A DNA stretch of 64,000 bases from the NCBI RefSeq assembly GCF_024320865.1, contig NZ_JANDBD010000002.1:248001-312000 (forward strand), written 5' to 3'. Origin of the DNA: Mycolicibacterium arenosum. GTDB taxonomy: Bacteria > Actinomycetota > Actinomycetes > Mycobacteriales > Mycobacteriaceae. Under the pieces are notes generated by a model. The model saw only the letters and a program-made list of their open reading frames with translations. It ran no database searches and had not been told where the DNA came from. How positions within the stretch are numbered: position 1 is the stretch's first letter; each line of letters starts with the position of its first letter. The position numbers were made by a program, and so were the translations under genes. This document shows positions 16,201 to 31,200 of this stretch, in pieces.

Positions 16201-19200
16201 CGCCTACAACGCGGTGCGCGCCCCATGGCCCACCGGAGTCAACCCCGCTGTCGGCATCACGTTGATCGGACACTCCTACGGTTCGAGCACGGTCGGGTAC
16301 GCCGGGCGCGACAAGCGGCTGGCCGGTGAGGTACGCGCGGTCGTGCTGCTGGGGTCGCCGGGAGCGGGACCGCAGCGGCATGCCTCGGACTTCGGCGATG
16401 GCGTTGCGGTGTACGCGATGTCGTCCTCACGCGACCCGGTCACATCGCTGGGGGCGCGGGGTCCCGATACGGACGGGCGCATCCTCGGGCGCGGGCTCGG
16501 CGTCGATCCGGCGATGCGGGAGTTCGGTGCCGTCCGGGCTACCGCCGAGTTCCCCTCGGTGATGGACGATCCGACGTCCGTCGGTACTCACCGCAGTTAC
16601 TTCGACTACGTGCCGGCCTCGGGGCCCCGCGTCGACAGGTTGGTGATCCCCGAAAGACTGGTTCGCTCCGAATCGCTGCGCAACATCGGGATGATCGCCG
16701 CCGGTCGGGCCGAGCGCCTCGACGGCGAGCGGCACCGGTTCGACCACGGCCGCGCCGGCTGGCGTCCCCGCTGGCGCACCGTCGAGCCCGCGATGCTGCG
16801 GCGACTACGCATCGAGGGTGATGTGGACGTTCCGAGGCAGGATCGTCATATCCGGCGACAGTGGAACCCGCGATGGCATCTCGACGGCGACGCGCTGCTC
16901 GGTCCGTCTGAGACCACCGTCGGCGGGGTGCTGGGCGCGTTCCGTCGCACTCGCTCGCGTGACGACACCCCGCCGCCGACGCCGCCGTTGCCCAACGATG
17001 CTGTACCCGAGCATGTTCGGCAGGCGCTGCTCCAGCGGGTGCCGGACGGCGACCCCGCCAAGCTGCGCAACCCGCTGGGTGATGCGGCGCTGGCTGTCCA
17101 GACGGCGAAGGCCAACCAGCTGTGGTGGACGGGGCTGACCGATGACCTGCGTGACGACCTGATCGAGGCCTACCCCGAGCACATCGGCAACACCGAGGGC
17201 ATCCCGACTGCCGATCGGGACCGCGCCAACCGCATCGTGATCGACCGCCATCGGGTCGTTCGGGACCGCCTGCAGGCGCAGCTCGACCGGGGCATGTCGC
17301 TGAAGCCGATGCAGCTGAAGTACCTGCTGCGAATGAACAAGATCGACATGGCGTTGAGTAGGGGTGCTGCCACCGCTCGGCGTGCCCGGGTGGGCGGGCC
17401 CTACGTGATGGCGTTCGACCCGCTCGAGTTCAACGGGGACGGTCGCATGATCGTCGCCTTCGGCGACTATCCCGAGCAAGCGGAGACGGTGTCCGTTTAC
17501 GTCCCGGGGCTGGGCGCCACGCTGGACAAGTTCGCTTACCACATGCACTGCGCCTTCAACACGCTTCAGTCGACCGGGGCGGAGAACCCGGGCGTGTCCG
17601 CGTCCGCGGTCGCGTGGCTGGGGTACGACGCGCCCAACGACTCGGCCACATGGCGGGTCGCCGGCCAGGAACTGGCGCGCAGCGGAGGCGACATCCTGCA
17701 CAGCGATCTGGCGGCGTTCAACGCCGTGCATGCACCGTGGCCTAAACACGGCGATCCGGCGTTCGGCGTCACGCTGGTGGGCCACTCCTACGGTTCGACC
17801 ACCGCTAGCTACGCGGGGCGAGGCGGACGGCTGGCCGGCCTGGTGCGCGCAGTGGTGCTGGTCGGCTCGCCGGGTGCTGGTCCACAGCGGCACGCCAGCG
17901 ATTTCGGCGTCGACGTGTTCGTGCTGTCGTCCTCACGCGACCCGGTGACGGGACTCGGCGGCCGGACACCGGGATCGAACGGACGGATCTGGGGCCGAGG
18001 CCTCGGCATGGACCCGGTGATGCGCGAGTTCGGCGCGACCCGCGCGACCGCGGAGTTTCCCGGCCGCACCGATCGCGGCGACACCACAGGAACCCACAAC
18101 GCCTACTTCGACTTCGCCGAGATCGCCGGGCCTCGGGCCGGGTGGCTGCTGCCGCCGGAGTCGGATCAGCGGTCACAGTCGCTGGCCAACATCGGGCGCA
18201 TCGTCGCGGGGCGCCCGGACCGTCTCGACCGCGAGGGTTCGCGCTACGACGCGGGCCGGAGCGGTCGGCTGCCGAGTCGGCGGACAGTGGAACCGGCCGC
18301 CGGGCGCGGCGACAACGGAACCACCGTCGACCGCAATTGGTGGAACCCGCGGTGGCGGGCAGCCGAACTGCTGACTGAGGCGGCTATCACGCCCGGTCCG
18401 ACGCCGAGCCCGCTCGATCGGCTTCGGGAGCTGTTGGGGCCCCGCGTGCTGCCGCAGCACGCAGCTGGGACGCTCTCGGAGGTCAATGCGCTCGAGGCTT
18501 ACGCCGAGGTCGTCGTCGCTCTGCGCGAATTGGACCACCAGTTCATCCGCCGCGGCGTCAGCGCCAGGGCGCGCGCCCGGACGCTGCACGAGCTGGAAGC
18601 TGCTGTCCGGCGCTGGTCACTCGATCTGATGTCCGATCGCGCACAAGCGGAATTACCTGCTGCACAAATAGACACGCGAGCCTTCACCGAAGTCGTGGCG
18701 GCCCATCGCGAGCAGGGCCTGGCCGGTGACGCCCCCTACCGCGCCATCATTGACGTCGCTCTCGGCGATCACCACCCGGCGGTGCCTTCCCCGATTCGGG
18801 TGCTCGGCCTTCCTCCGCACGTAAGCGGGACGTTATCGGCTATCGAGGCAATCGAGGTGTACGCCGACGGCAACGTGGCGATGCGCCGACTCGACGAGCG
18901 GCTGGTTCGCGACGGGGCCGGGTGGGCGGACCGGGCGCGAAGGCTCTTCGATCTCGAGGCCGAGTTGCGCCGCTGGACCGACAGCCTGATGAGCGACCGA
19001 GTGATGGCTGATGCTGTTGCTGCGCAGCGTATGTCATTCATCGACCGGGTGGCGTCGTTGCGTGTCGACGGCAAGACTGGCGACGACGTCTACCGCGCGG
19101 TGATCGCCGCCGCGGTGTATGACGACCCATCCGGTGCGAGCGTTCCCGGCCCGTCGACCACCGCGGCACCGGCGGCTTCAAACGTGTCGCCACGGCGCAC

Positions 19201-22200
19201 CGCCGGAGAGCGCTGGCGCGATGTGCCGTCCGGCGTCGACCCGCTGGGCAACATAGCTGCGCGGGCGTTGGCGATGCGGGTGCCCAAGGTCGGCGTCGCC
19301 GACATCTGCCATCCGCTCGGTGAGGCCGGGAAGGCAGCGGAACGCGCGCGGGCCAACGCCGCCTGGTGGTCGGCGCTCGACGGTCGGCACCAGCGTGCGG
19401 TCCTCGACGAGTATCCCGAGATCGGCAACGCCGAGGGAATCCCCACCAGGGCGCGGCACGAAGCGAATCATCAAGCACTGCAGGACGTTCACCGCGCGCT
19501 GCTGGGCCAGCGTCAACGCGGCGGCCGGCTCAGTCGCAGCGAGCGCAGGTTGCTGGCGCGTACGGAGCGCATCCTGTCCGCCCTGGACCGAGCCCGTCGT
19601 GAGGCGGAGGCCGCCGGGGTGGGCGGTCCGTACCTGCTGGTGTTGGATCTGTCGGCGTTCAATGGGCAGGGCCGGGTGCTGGTCTCCTTCGGTGCCGACC
19701 CGATGGTGGCAGATTCGGTGTCGTGGCACGTTCCCGGCATGGGCATGAACGTCGACCGTCTCGGGTACTGCATGGGAACCGCACTGCGTCAACTGCAGTC
19801 GACGCGCAGCGCCGAGCGGACGCTGTCGGCGGCCTCGATCGCCTGGCTGGGATACGACGTGCCCAGCGGGCGCGGCCTGTGGAAGGTCGCCGGGCGGAGC
19901 GCGGCGCGCGCCGGCGGCGAGATACTTCGCGCCGACATCGTCGCGTTCAACGCCGCACGGGGCATGGCGGCCGCCGACGGTAGCCGGTTCAGCGGCAACC
20001 ACATCTTCGGCCACTCCTACGGCTCCACGACGATGAGCTACGCCGGGGTGGGCGGCCGCCTGGCCGGAGACCTACGGACGATGAGCCTGGTCGGATCGCC
20101 GGGCGCCGGTCCGGCGCGCCATGCCGATGACTTCGGCATCGGTCGCAACGTCTACGTCGCGGCCTCATCCCGTGACGTGTTCACCGCGTTGGGCGGTCGC
20201 ATGCCGGGATCGGCGGGCAGGATCATCGGCATCGGGATCGGAACCGATCCTGCCGTGAGAGCCTTTGGGGCACAACGTGTCACCGCTGAGTTCGCAGCAG
20301 CGGCGGACCGAGGCCGCATCCTGGGCACCCACAACTCGTACTACTCGTACTACGGGGCGGTCGACACCACGGTGCCGCGCGAGTCGCTGGCCAACATGGG
20401 CCGCATCGCGGCGGGTCGGCCCGTCGAGGTCGAGTCACGGCGGGTGGTGCGCGGGCGGCGCACTGTCGAACCGGCGCTGACCGCTGACGGCGGTCCGAGG
20501 CGCTGGTGGAACCCGAGGTGGAGGCGCCCCGCCGCGGCGGCGGCCTCCGACCGCCAACGACCGTCGACCGAACCCGGCGCCGACGCGCTCGCGGCTTACC
20601 AGGCGCAGGACCCAGCGCTGCGCTGGGTGGACACCGATCACGCCGATCGGATCGGGCACGTCGTCGACCACGCCAACGATCCGGCCGTGCTCGATCGGTT
20701 CGCCCGCGATCTGTCCGGGCATTACGGCCCATTCCGCGTCGCCTTCACCCCAGACGTCGTGGACTCCGAACATCGGCTCGTCGACCCCAGCGCGGCCGAC
20801 CGTCGGGTCCGCCTGCAGGGGCCGATACTCAACGGCGACCAGGAGATCGGCCGCCTGGTGGTCACCTACTTCCGTGACGACGACGGCCTACCCGTCGTGC
20901 ACCACAACCGCATCCGCATCGACCCCATATTCCAGCGGAAGGGCTTTCACAAGGCGGTCCACGTGCAACTGGAGCGGCTCTACCGCCGCAGCGGCGTCGA
21001 CCGCACCGAACTCAGCGCCGAACCGCCCGGCGGCGGATACTCGGCCGCGCGTCAGGGCGTTACGTGGAACACGGATTCGGAGCTGCACGCCGAATCGCTC
21101 GGCAATCTACGCACGTGGGCACAGGACACCGCGGATCGCATCGAGGGAGACAGGCCCGAGGCCGCTGCCGTCCTACGGTACGCCGCCGCCAGATTGCAGC
21201 CCGGCCTACCAGACCTGTTGACGCCGAGGAGAATTGCGGCGTTGAGCACTCCGGACTACCCCACGCTCGGCGTCGACTTCATCAACGGAGCGCTGTGGGA
21301 AGGCGTCAAACACCACCACGACGTCGGCGTTGAGCCGACCCCCGCAGTCGTCGTAGACACCACTGCGGTCTCCGTCAGCGAACGACCGTCGGGACTGCTG
21401 CGGGTGGACCGACCGCTGGTCGTTGCGCATCGCGGCGCATCGGCTGAACGTCCCGAACACTCGCTGGCGGCCTACCAGTTGGCGCTCGAACAGGGCGCCG
21501 ACGCCGTCGAGTGCGACGTCCGATTGACCCGCGACGGCCACCTGGTGTGCCTGCACGACCGGCGGGTCGACAAGGTGTCCACCGGCACCGGCCTGGTCAG
21601 TGAGATGACCCTGGCCGAACTGCAGGCCCTGCGGTTCCGCGCCCGCGACGGTGCCGCGGATCAGACCTTCGACGTACTCCTCTTCGAGGACCTGGTCCGG
21701 CTGGTGGCCGACGCCGGCCATCCGGCTCAGCTGATCGTCGAGACCAAACACCCGGTGCGCTACGGCTCTTCCGTGGAACGTGAAGTCGTGGCGATGCTGT
21801 CCCGGTACGGGATGACCTCGCCGCGTACCGCGGAAGAGGCTCGGGCGCTGATGATTTCGTTCTCAGCGACCGCGATGGCGCGGGTGCGCGCGCTCGCGCC
21901 ACGGCTGCCGACGATCCTGCTGGGTCACAACGTGTCCGCCAGGCTAGGCGGCGGCGCCACCACCGCGCGGTTCCTGACCACTGTCGGACCCCGGATCGGC
22001 GCGACCGCGATCGGGCCGTCGGTCAGGACGTTGTGTGAGCATCCCGGCCTGGTCGAGGAGGCGGCGGCGCGGGGACTCGACGTTTACGTGTGGACCGCCA
22101 ACGACCCCGCGGACGTCGCGTTCTGCCGCGACCTCGGGGTGCGCTGGATCGCCACCGACTACCCGGAGCGCACCGGAGCGCAGCTGGCCGCTGATGATGT

Positions 22201-25200
22201 TGCACGCGAGTCGGTTTCGCTGACCTCGCGTCGTGAGAACTGCGCATTGGCCCTAGCAGATGTCCTGAGGCGGCTTTACCCCCCGCACCTGTTCACCGTT
22301 CGCTCGGAGGCCACGGCGAGTGGGGTGCGCGCACGCGCGCTGTTTGAGGCGGTGGGTTCGCAGGTCCGCGGAGACGACGACTACCGGCAGGTCGAGCGGA
22401 CGCTGTTGGGAATGCCGATCGGGTCGGCGGCGGTGGTGGCGTCGCGGTGGGCCGGGCACGAGAAGCTGGGCGGGCACACGTATCTGGCGGTGAACGTCGG
22501 TGGTGGTGACGTGATGCTGTTCGATCCGCACACCGGTCAGTGGTCGGGGTGGCCGCCGGTGTGGGGTCAGGACGCCGTGGGTGCGATGGCGGTGGGGTAT
22601 CTGCACGCTGATGGCACGCCGGTCACGCCGTTGGACGGCACCGCCGGTGAGTTGGCCGCCGCCGAGGCGGTCGGCGAGGTGCGGGGGCCGCGCGATCAGC
22701 AGGTCGGGCGGATTCGAAGCGCGTTCACTCTCGCTCAGTTGTCCGAGCGTGAGCGGCAGGTGACCGCGATGGTGGGGCGCGGCTTGACCGACGCGGAGAT
22801 CGCCCAACAGTCCTTCCTCAACGTCGACGTTGTGCGGGTTCATCTGATTCGCATCATGGCCAAGTGTGATGTGCAGGACCGCAGCGAACTTGCGACGATG
22901 GCCCGTGAGGCGGGTGCCTGGCAGGAGGCGAGAGGTACCGAAAGTTCCCTGTTGGCAGCGAAGTTGAACCCTCGCGAGCGCGATCTGCTGGCCTTGGTGG
23001 CGCAAGGGTTCACCGACGCGCAGATCGACGCGCGGACGCCGGTCGCGGGCGCCACCGAGCAACGGGTTCGTGCCCTGATGGCCAAGCTCGGACTCTCCCA
23101 GCGCGAGCAGTTGGTTCAGTTGGCCGACGAGATGGGTTTGGTTCACTCGCGCGACACCGAACGCGGCGCCACCGCCCCCGCGCGATCGGTCGGCGCCGCG
23201 CCGGCGGGCCTCAACGATGACGAACGCAGGGTGGTGATCCTGCTCGCGCGTGGCCTCAGCGAGACCGAGATCGCTGGTCGGCTGTCGGTGAGTGCGACGG
23301 TTGTCGATCGCCTTCTGAACCAGGCGATGGCCAAGCTCGGCGCCGCTGACCGCGTCGGTCTGGTGGTGGCGGCGTTCGGCATGCGGCTTGTGATTCCGAC
23401 GGCGATGGACGAGGCGCAGGAAAGCGCCCGCAAATTATTGAGCCCCAGTGAAATCGAGTCGATCAGGCTGACGGTGCAGCTGATCGATGACGCCGGCATC
23501 GACGCGACGCTGTTCAACGGTAAGGCAGGTACCGCTGAGCGTCATCTGCGCGCCGCCATGCTCAAACTCGGCGTCGACGAGCGGAGCCAACTCGCGGCGA
23601 TCGCCATCGGAACCGGTCTGGTGGTCACCTCGCAGCAGGTCGCGGCGCAGGATGAGTTCGATCGGAAGGTCGCCAGGCTGGTGACCGTCGGGCGCACCGA
23701 TCTCGAGATCGCGGGCCAACTCGCGATCAGTCCGGCTGCGGTGCGGGTCGCCGTCGACCGCGTCATGCACAGACTCGGCGTCCATGATCGCCGTCAACTC
23801 GCAGCCATCGGGTACGAGCGAGGTCTTGTGCCAATTCGGCGCGGCGCGACACGCGCACAGGTCGAGGCAGCGAAACTGACAGTCGCTGAAAGGCAGGTTT
23901 TGGCGCTGGTGGGTCAAGGGTTGCCGAACCCTGAGATCGACAAACGACTGCGCGTGCGCAGCGGATCCGCGGATTCCGTGTTGAACACGTTGATGCTAAA
24001 ACTGCGCGTCCGCGAAGCCGAACTCGTACGGATCTATCACGAGAGTGCGGCGGGGCTGACCGATCCTGAGCTGCAGGTATTGGCGTTACTTGCAGATGGG
24101 CGATCGGTCGGGCAGATCAGCAGAGCACTGTCGTTCAGCGAGCAACGGGTTGCGTTGGCACTCGGATCCGCCATGCAGAAGCTGGGAGCGTCCAACTATG
24201 TTGAGTTGACAGAGAATTTCCGCCGCGCCGACTTCGGACCCCCGGCGCGTCCGGAGGTCACCCGGCGGACACAGCCGGACCGCGCTGCGAAAGCGATCGA
24301 CGAGCGCACCCTGGCCGGCTTCCACAGCCGTCAGAAACAAGTTGTCGTCATGTTCGGCCTCGGACTCGCTGAGAACGAGATCGCGAAACGACTGTCCCGG
24401 CCTGTCTGGGAGGTCGAGCGTCACCTGCAAACCGCGGCGCTGAAGGTGGGCCTGCGAAATCGGGAAGCCCTGCGCAACAAGCTGTCTGAAAGTAGTCTCG
24501 TTCGCCCGGTGCCCGAGGCGGAGGCGCAGTCGGCGCTGAGCGGGCTCTCCGGACGTGAAACGATGCTCGTCGGTTTGATCGCCGACGGTCTCAGCGACAC
24601 CCAGATCGACAAAAGAATGTCCTGGACGTCGGGTACCGCAAAGGATCTGGTGCGCGACATCCTGAGGAAGAGCGGCGCGCCAACCCGCACGCAGCTCATG
24701 GCGCTTGCCTACCAGCAGCCGACGTCGGTTTCCGCCGGGCACGCGACGTCCGGGCGCGGCATCGCGCTGCCACCGGCGCCGGAGCGCGTGCGGTTGGGGT
24801 CGCGCCAAGTCGAGGCCATCGGGCTGCTCAAGCTGAACCACTCGCCGGCGGAAGTCCTTGCGGTGCTGTCGGTTCCGTCCACCGGAGCGCGGACCGCGCG
24901 GACGCAGTACCGCAAAGCCGACCGCACGACCCGACGAGCAGACAGCGAATACGCCCCGCGATTGGGCGACGTCGTCGACGCCGTGGGCCCGGCGCTCGTC
25001 GACCAATTGGCCGACGACCTCACCGGCGGCTATGGCCCGTTCAGGGTGGAGTTCTCCCGTCAGGCTCCTCAGCCCGGCCAGGGCGATGGGGTGCGGCTGG
25101 CCGGCACGATCCTGGACGGTGAGCGTTACGTCGGCTCGATCGAACGGCGTTACTTCCGCGACGCCCACGGGCATGTGGTGGTCGAGAACGTCAACATCGC

Positions 25201-28200
25201 CATCTACGACGCCGACGACCAGGGGCACGGCTTCTACACCGCCCTGGAAAGCGAGCTGGCTCGCTACTACCGGCGCAGCCGCGCGGACCGGTTGCTGGCC
25301 ACGCCGACCGCAGCGGGCTCGTATGCTGCGGCGCGGCTCGGCCACGGATGGGACCCCGCCAAGCTGTCCGATTCATTGGAGCGCATCCGTCTGTGCGTGG
25401 CGGACCTGATGCCGCGGGTCGGCCCTCTGGCGCAGGCCGAGCTGCGGACGCTGCTGCCCCGGCTGCAGCCGAGCCACCCGGAGTTGCCGACGCCGGCTCT
25501 GTTGGCGGCGCTGCGCACCGACGATGCACCCCGCCTCGGCGTCGACCTGATGACCGCCGCGGGCTGGTTTGCCGCGACCTCGTTGCGCGACAACTGCGCC
25601 CACGAGGCGGCGGCGTGGCTATCGGAATGGTGCGGGCGTGACATGGAGGTATCAGTCCGACCATCGACACGCGGTGTGCCCAGCCGGGCCCTGTTCGAGG
25701 CCGCCGGTTCGGCAGCCCAGCGGGCGACCTACAACGACGTTCAGCAGACCTTGTTGTCGATGCCGTCCGAGTCATCAGCGATTCTGGTGTCGTCGTGGGC
25801 GCTGAGCGGGACGAAGGCCGGCGGCCACGCCTACGTCGCGGTACACGTCGACGGGCAGCTGTACTACTACGACCCCGCCACCGGCGAGCTGGCGGATTGG
25901 CCACCCGTGTGGGGCGATAGGGCGGTTGCCACGACGGCGGTCGGCTATCTCCGTCCCGACGGCAGCCCCGTCACCGCGCTCGACGGCTCCGCCGACGAAC
26001 TGACCGCCGCCGACGAGGTCGGTCCCGTTCGTGGGCCCGCCGACGACGAGCCATCGACCCGAGAGCAGTATCGGGCGCAGGACCCGCGAGCACGATTCGT
26101 CGAGATCGAACACGCCGACCCGCTCCATGTCGTTATTGCCGCGACGGACAATCGGGCCGTCATCGAGCAGTGGGCCGCCGACCTGTCCGGGCGCTACGGT
26201 CCGTTCCGTCTGAGCCTGTGCGGCTGGGGTGGACCGGATGGCGTGCACCTGGTCGGCGAGGTGTGGGACAGCGGCCGATACCTCGGCGAGATCGAGCGCC
26301 GCTTCTTCCGCGACCCTGCCGGCGAGCTGGTGGTCCACGAGGTCGTGCTGAGGATCGACGACGCCGAGATGCGTGACCGTGTCAGTCTGCATCTCGAATG
26401 GGAGCTTGACCACTACTACTGGCGCAGCCCGCGGATCAGGTACGAGCCGGAAGCGCGCGACGGTGTGTTCCGTGATGAGGTTGCACAGGATCCAACGGGC
26501 CGGCCGGTCGACACCGGTTCCGCCGTTCCGCTCGGGGTCGTGGTCGACAACGCGGAGAACCGGGCTGTGGTGCGTCGGTTGGCGAGCGAGCTGTCGGGAT
26601 CGTACGGGCCCTTCCGCCTGGCGTTGTCGGGCACCGGTGGCGATGACGGCGTCCGCATTGTCGGCACGGTGCTGGATGGTGACCAGCCTCTCGGCACCGT
26701 CGCCTACCGCTTCCATCGTGACGCCAACGGCGACCTGCAGGTGGTTGAAACGGAAACGGTCTTCAGCGCCGACCCGTCACCGGCGTTGACGGAGTTCCTC
26801 GACGAGCTCGATCTGCAACTGGACATGCTGTATCGCCGTAGCGGCGTCGCCGGCATCGAGATCGAGGCCGAGGCACTCCCCCGAGACCCGTGGGTGGCGC
26901 CGGCTGAGCTGCAGGCGTCGGTCGACGCGGTGTACCGTCGCGTGCTCGACGGCCTCGTCGGTGATTCGTTGGCCCGCGATCACCGGTTCCGACCGGCTAA
27001 CAGCCTGCGAGCCGAACTGCTGACCGACCTGCTGAGCAACGTCGGCGATCACGAGCGGGTGACTCGTTTCGCCGACGACCTGTCCGGTGTCTACGGCTCG
27101 CTCCGTGTCGAGTTCGCCGCAGTGGGCTACCTCACCGCGGGACGACCGCACATCGCGTTGAGCGGTGAGATTTTCGACCGCGATTCACATGTGGGGGACC
27201 TGCGTCGGGTGTTCTTCCGCGACGACCGTGACCGGCTGGTGGTCTTCGAAGCGGCGCTCAGCACCGGCCAGCACCCGTTGGGATGGATGTTCGTCGAGAA
27301 CCTCGGTGTTGAAATGGGTCGGTACTACCTGCGTGCGGGCGTGGCCGGCGTGCAGCGCTACGCCGTCGTCGGCGACGACGGGGCCGACCGTGCGCTAGAC
27401 GGGTTCACCTGGATCCTGGATGCGACGCGCCTGGGCGAGTCGATGGAGAATGTGCAGGCAGCCGCCCGCGGGTTGCTGGCCACGACCGAGGGCGACGCCC
27501 GGCAACGGTTGGATGCTGTGGTCGAGTGGAGTGCGCTGGTCCGGTGGATGACCGAGCAGCCGTGGTTCGACCCGGACAGGGTAGAGCTGGTGCGGCGGGG
27601 CGACCTGGCCGGTCTGCGCGCCGACCTGGATGCGATCGAACTGGTGCCGCCGGGTTTCCTGGCGAGTCTGCACACCGACGACGATCCCGATCTGGGCCGC
27701 AGGCTGATGGCGAGCACCGCCTGCTGGGTCGAGAAACATCTGACCGCGAACTGCGCGCACACGGTCGCCAACGCGTTGTCGGACCGCTATCTCAGACGGT
27801 TCGTCGTCGAATCGCCGCCGTCTGAACTCGGGGTGCCCGCGCGCGACCTGTTCGTGGCCGCGGCCAGCGGCGCGGAGCTTCTCCGGTCCTACGACGATGT
27901 GCGCGCCCGACTGAAGAAACTCGGTCCCGGGTCGTCCGCAGTCTTGGCCTCGGCCTGGGCGCCGGGCGGTGCGCGCTCGGGCGGGCACGCCTACTTTGCG
28001 GTGAACGACGGCGGGCAGATCTATCTGATCGACCCGCATACCGGCCGCCGGTCCGGCTGGCCGCCGGCCTGGGGCGAGGAAGCGGTGACCGCGACCGCGG
28101 TGGCCTACCTCGATGACCGCGGTTACCCGATCAAGCCGCTCTACGACCCTGTGACGCAGCTCGATGCGGTGGCCGAGCGGATCGGCCTCGTGCGAGGGCG

Positions 28201-31200
28201 CCCAACTGAGCCGACAGCCGACTCGGCGATCATCGTCGCCGATCAGGCTCTGGCACAACGGATTCCGCCGGTCAGGGCCGATCATTTGGTCAGTCCGCTG
28301 GCATCGGCGACGCTGGCCGCCGAACGCGCGCGCGCCAACGTTGTCTGGTGGGACGGGTTGACCACCACTCAACAGGACGCGGTGAAGAAGGCTTACCCGT
28401 GGGCGATCGGCAATGCTGACGGCGTCCCGGCGCAGGTGCGCCATCAGGTCAATTCCACTGTGCTGCAGCAGATGCACGCCGAGCTCGCGGCCGCTGCAGA
28501 GCGTGGCGAGCCGATGCCTCGCGCGATGCGCAAACTCGCGGCGTGGCTTGATCGCGTCGACAGGGCGCTGCGCGACGCCGCGGCTAAGGCCGAAGCGGTC
28601 GGCATAGGCGCGCCCCTGCTGCTGTCCTGTGACCCGCTGGCATTCGGCGGCAGAGGGCGCGTCGTGCTGAGTTTCGGTGCCGATCCGGATGAGGCGCAGT
28701 CGGTGTCGTGGCACATCAGTGGAGACGGCGCGGTGGTTGACCGGTTGGACACGGGTTTGAGTGACGCGTTGAATCAACTGCGATCCACGCAGACCGAAGA
28801 TCCGCAACTGTCGGCCGCGTCGATCGCGTGGGTTGGATTCGACGGCTCGTCGCGGTGGCAGCGGGCCCGACGGTTCTGGGCGCGGATGGGCGGCGACGCC
28901 TTGCACAGCGCCATCGGCGGGTTCAACGCTTCGCGCGAGATGTGGGCCGGCGACGGGCGCCCATTCTCGGCCAACCACCTCTTCGCGCGGGGCGGCGCGG
29001 CCGCCGAGGTCGGTTACGCCGCCGCCGGTCGCCGGCTCGACGGAATGGTCCGTTCGGTCACCATCGTCGGCCGCGCAGATGCGTTGCCGCTCGGCCACGC
29101 GCGCGACGTCGGTCCTGACATCGAAGTGTTCGTCGCGGTCTCCTCGTCGGAGCGGGGGGTACGCGGCCGGGGGCCCGACCCGGCTGCCGGCGCGTTCGGA
29201 GCCAAGCGAGTGACCGCGGAGTTCGTCGGCGAGCAGGCCGATTACTACGGCCATGTCGGGCAGACCGGTGCGGTGCGCGGCGAGGCGCTGGCGAACATGG
29301 GACGTGTCGCCGCGGGCAAGCTCGATACCGTCGAGCGGGAACGGCATCGCATCCGGCTGGGCCGCAGCATGCGGGAGCCGGCCGCGGGCCGGGTGCCGTC
29401 GCTTGTACCCTCCGCTGGCATACCGCGTCGCGGATTGCGTTGGCCTGCGGTCGAGTACTACCGCCAAGACATCACGGACCGCCGGGTCGACAGCCGCTAC
29501 GCCGACCCCGTCGGTGAATTGATCGCGGGGCCAGCCGATGCGGTTCGTGCCCAGTGGCTCGCCGATGACCTGTCGGGTCGTTACGGCCCCTACCGAGTTG
29601 TGCTGCGGGGCTGGCAGAACCAGGACGGTGTTCATCTGACTGGTGCGGTGTTCGACGGCCGCACCTATATCGGTGACGTCGAGCGGCATTTCTATCGCAC
29701 CCGCACCGGCGATCTCGTGGTTGACGGGTCGACGATGGTCGAGGGTGGGACGCGTGAGCGTGACGAGTTCATAGCGGCGCTCAACGCCCAACTGAGCCCC
29801 TACTACCGACGCAGCCGGGTCACCGTTGCCGGCCCCGGCGACCGGCCCGCGGCCGCAGTGACCGCCGCAACCGTCTACCGCGAAACGTCCTCGTCGGTGC
29901 GCAGGGTGAACGCCGATCACGCCGAGCCGATCGCGTGGATTCTCCACGACCTTGACGACGACGTGGCGATTGACCGCCTCGCCACTGACTTGTCCGGCTA
30001 TTACGGTCCCTACCGCGTCGAGCTCACGGGTCGGCAGCTCCGCCACCGGAACCGGGAAAGCGCGGTGTTCTCTGGCCGCGTCCTCAACGGAGAGCAGTTC
30101 ATCGGTCAGATACACCTTGGGTTCTTCCGCAACGGTGACGGCGCGTTGTGCGTCTTCGAGGACGGCTTCCAGCTCGATGACGCGTTCACTGGCCGCGGCT
30201 TCCGCGAAGCTCTTGAACGGGAGCTGCGGCGCTACTATCGGCGCAGCGGCATCGAGTACCGGCTTCGACACACGTCTTTCGAGGGCAACGGCCACCGCCG
30301 GGCGCTGGAGGGTGAGACCTGGTCGTCGCGCACCGATCACCTCGAGCAGTCCCTCGACGGGGTCCGTCGATCGATACAGTCACTGGCCGGCGACGTCGAC
30401 GAACGCGCCCTGCCGTTGCTGTTCGAGATGATGGAACGGTTGCGCGCAGGCCATCCGCTGCTGCCCAAATCGGCCGAGCTGGCGACGTTGTCGGCGCCCG
30501 GCGAAGACGATCTGGGCCAGAAGGTGATGGCCGGCCTCGACTGGTGGAGCGTGCAGCGCCTGCGCAACTGCGCAATCGACGTGGTGGAGTGGGCGAGGGC
30601 CTTCTACATGAGACCCGGCTGGCGTATCGACGCTGAGCCGACCGCGAACGGGTTGCCCGCGCGTGCGATGTTCGAGGCGGTCGGGTCATCCGCCGAGTTC
30701 GCGGACTACGAAGAGATCGAGCGAAGGCTCCTGCACCTGGGCCACGGTGCCTCGGCCCTGATCGCGTCGGCGTGGTCGCCGGCGGGCACTGGCGGGCACG
30801 CCTACGCGGCCGTCAACGACCACGGCCGGGTGCTGCTGGTCGACGTGAGAGCGGGCATCCCGCTCGACTGGCCGCCGTATTGGGGGCAGGATGCGGTCAC
30901 CAAGTCGGCCGTGGGCTACCTCAACGCCGACGGAACGCCGCTGGCGCGGCTGGTCGACCCGGTGCAGCAGCTCGCGGCGGCCGACGACATCGGCGACGTC
31001 GCAGGGGATCTGCGGCGACGGGCCGCGGTCAAGGCGTACCTGCGCGGGGATCCGGATGCTCGCGTGGTGCGCCCCGACTTCGCCCCACCGCTCAACGAGG
31101 TCGTCGACGGCGTTGCCGCCAGCCCCGACGACCAGTCGGGGGTCGACCGGCTCGCCGACGCGCTGTCGGGCATCTACGGACCCTGCCGGGTGAGTTGGCA

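Noticed and set aside
27395..30340. Long open frame (981 codons) antisense to the giant gene
   Set aside because: The opposite strand has clear domain homology throughout; the antisense translation is Arg/His-rich without motifs and reflects GC-rich codon structure.
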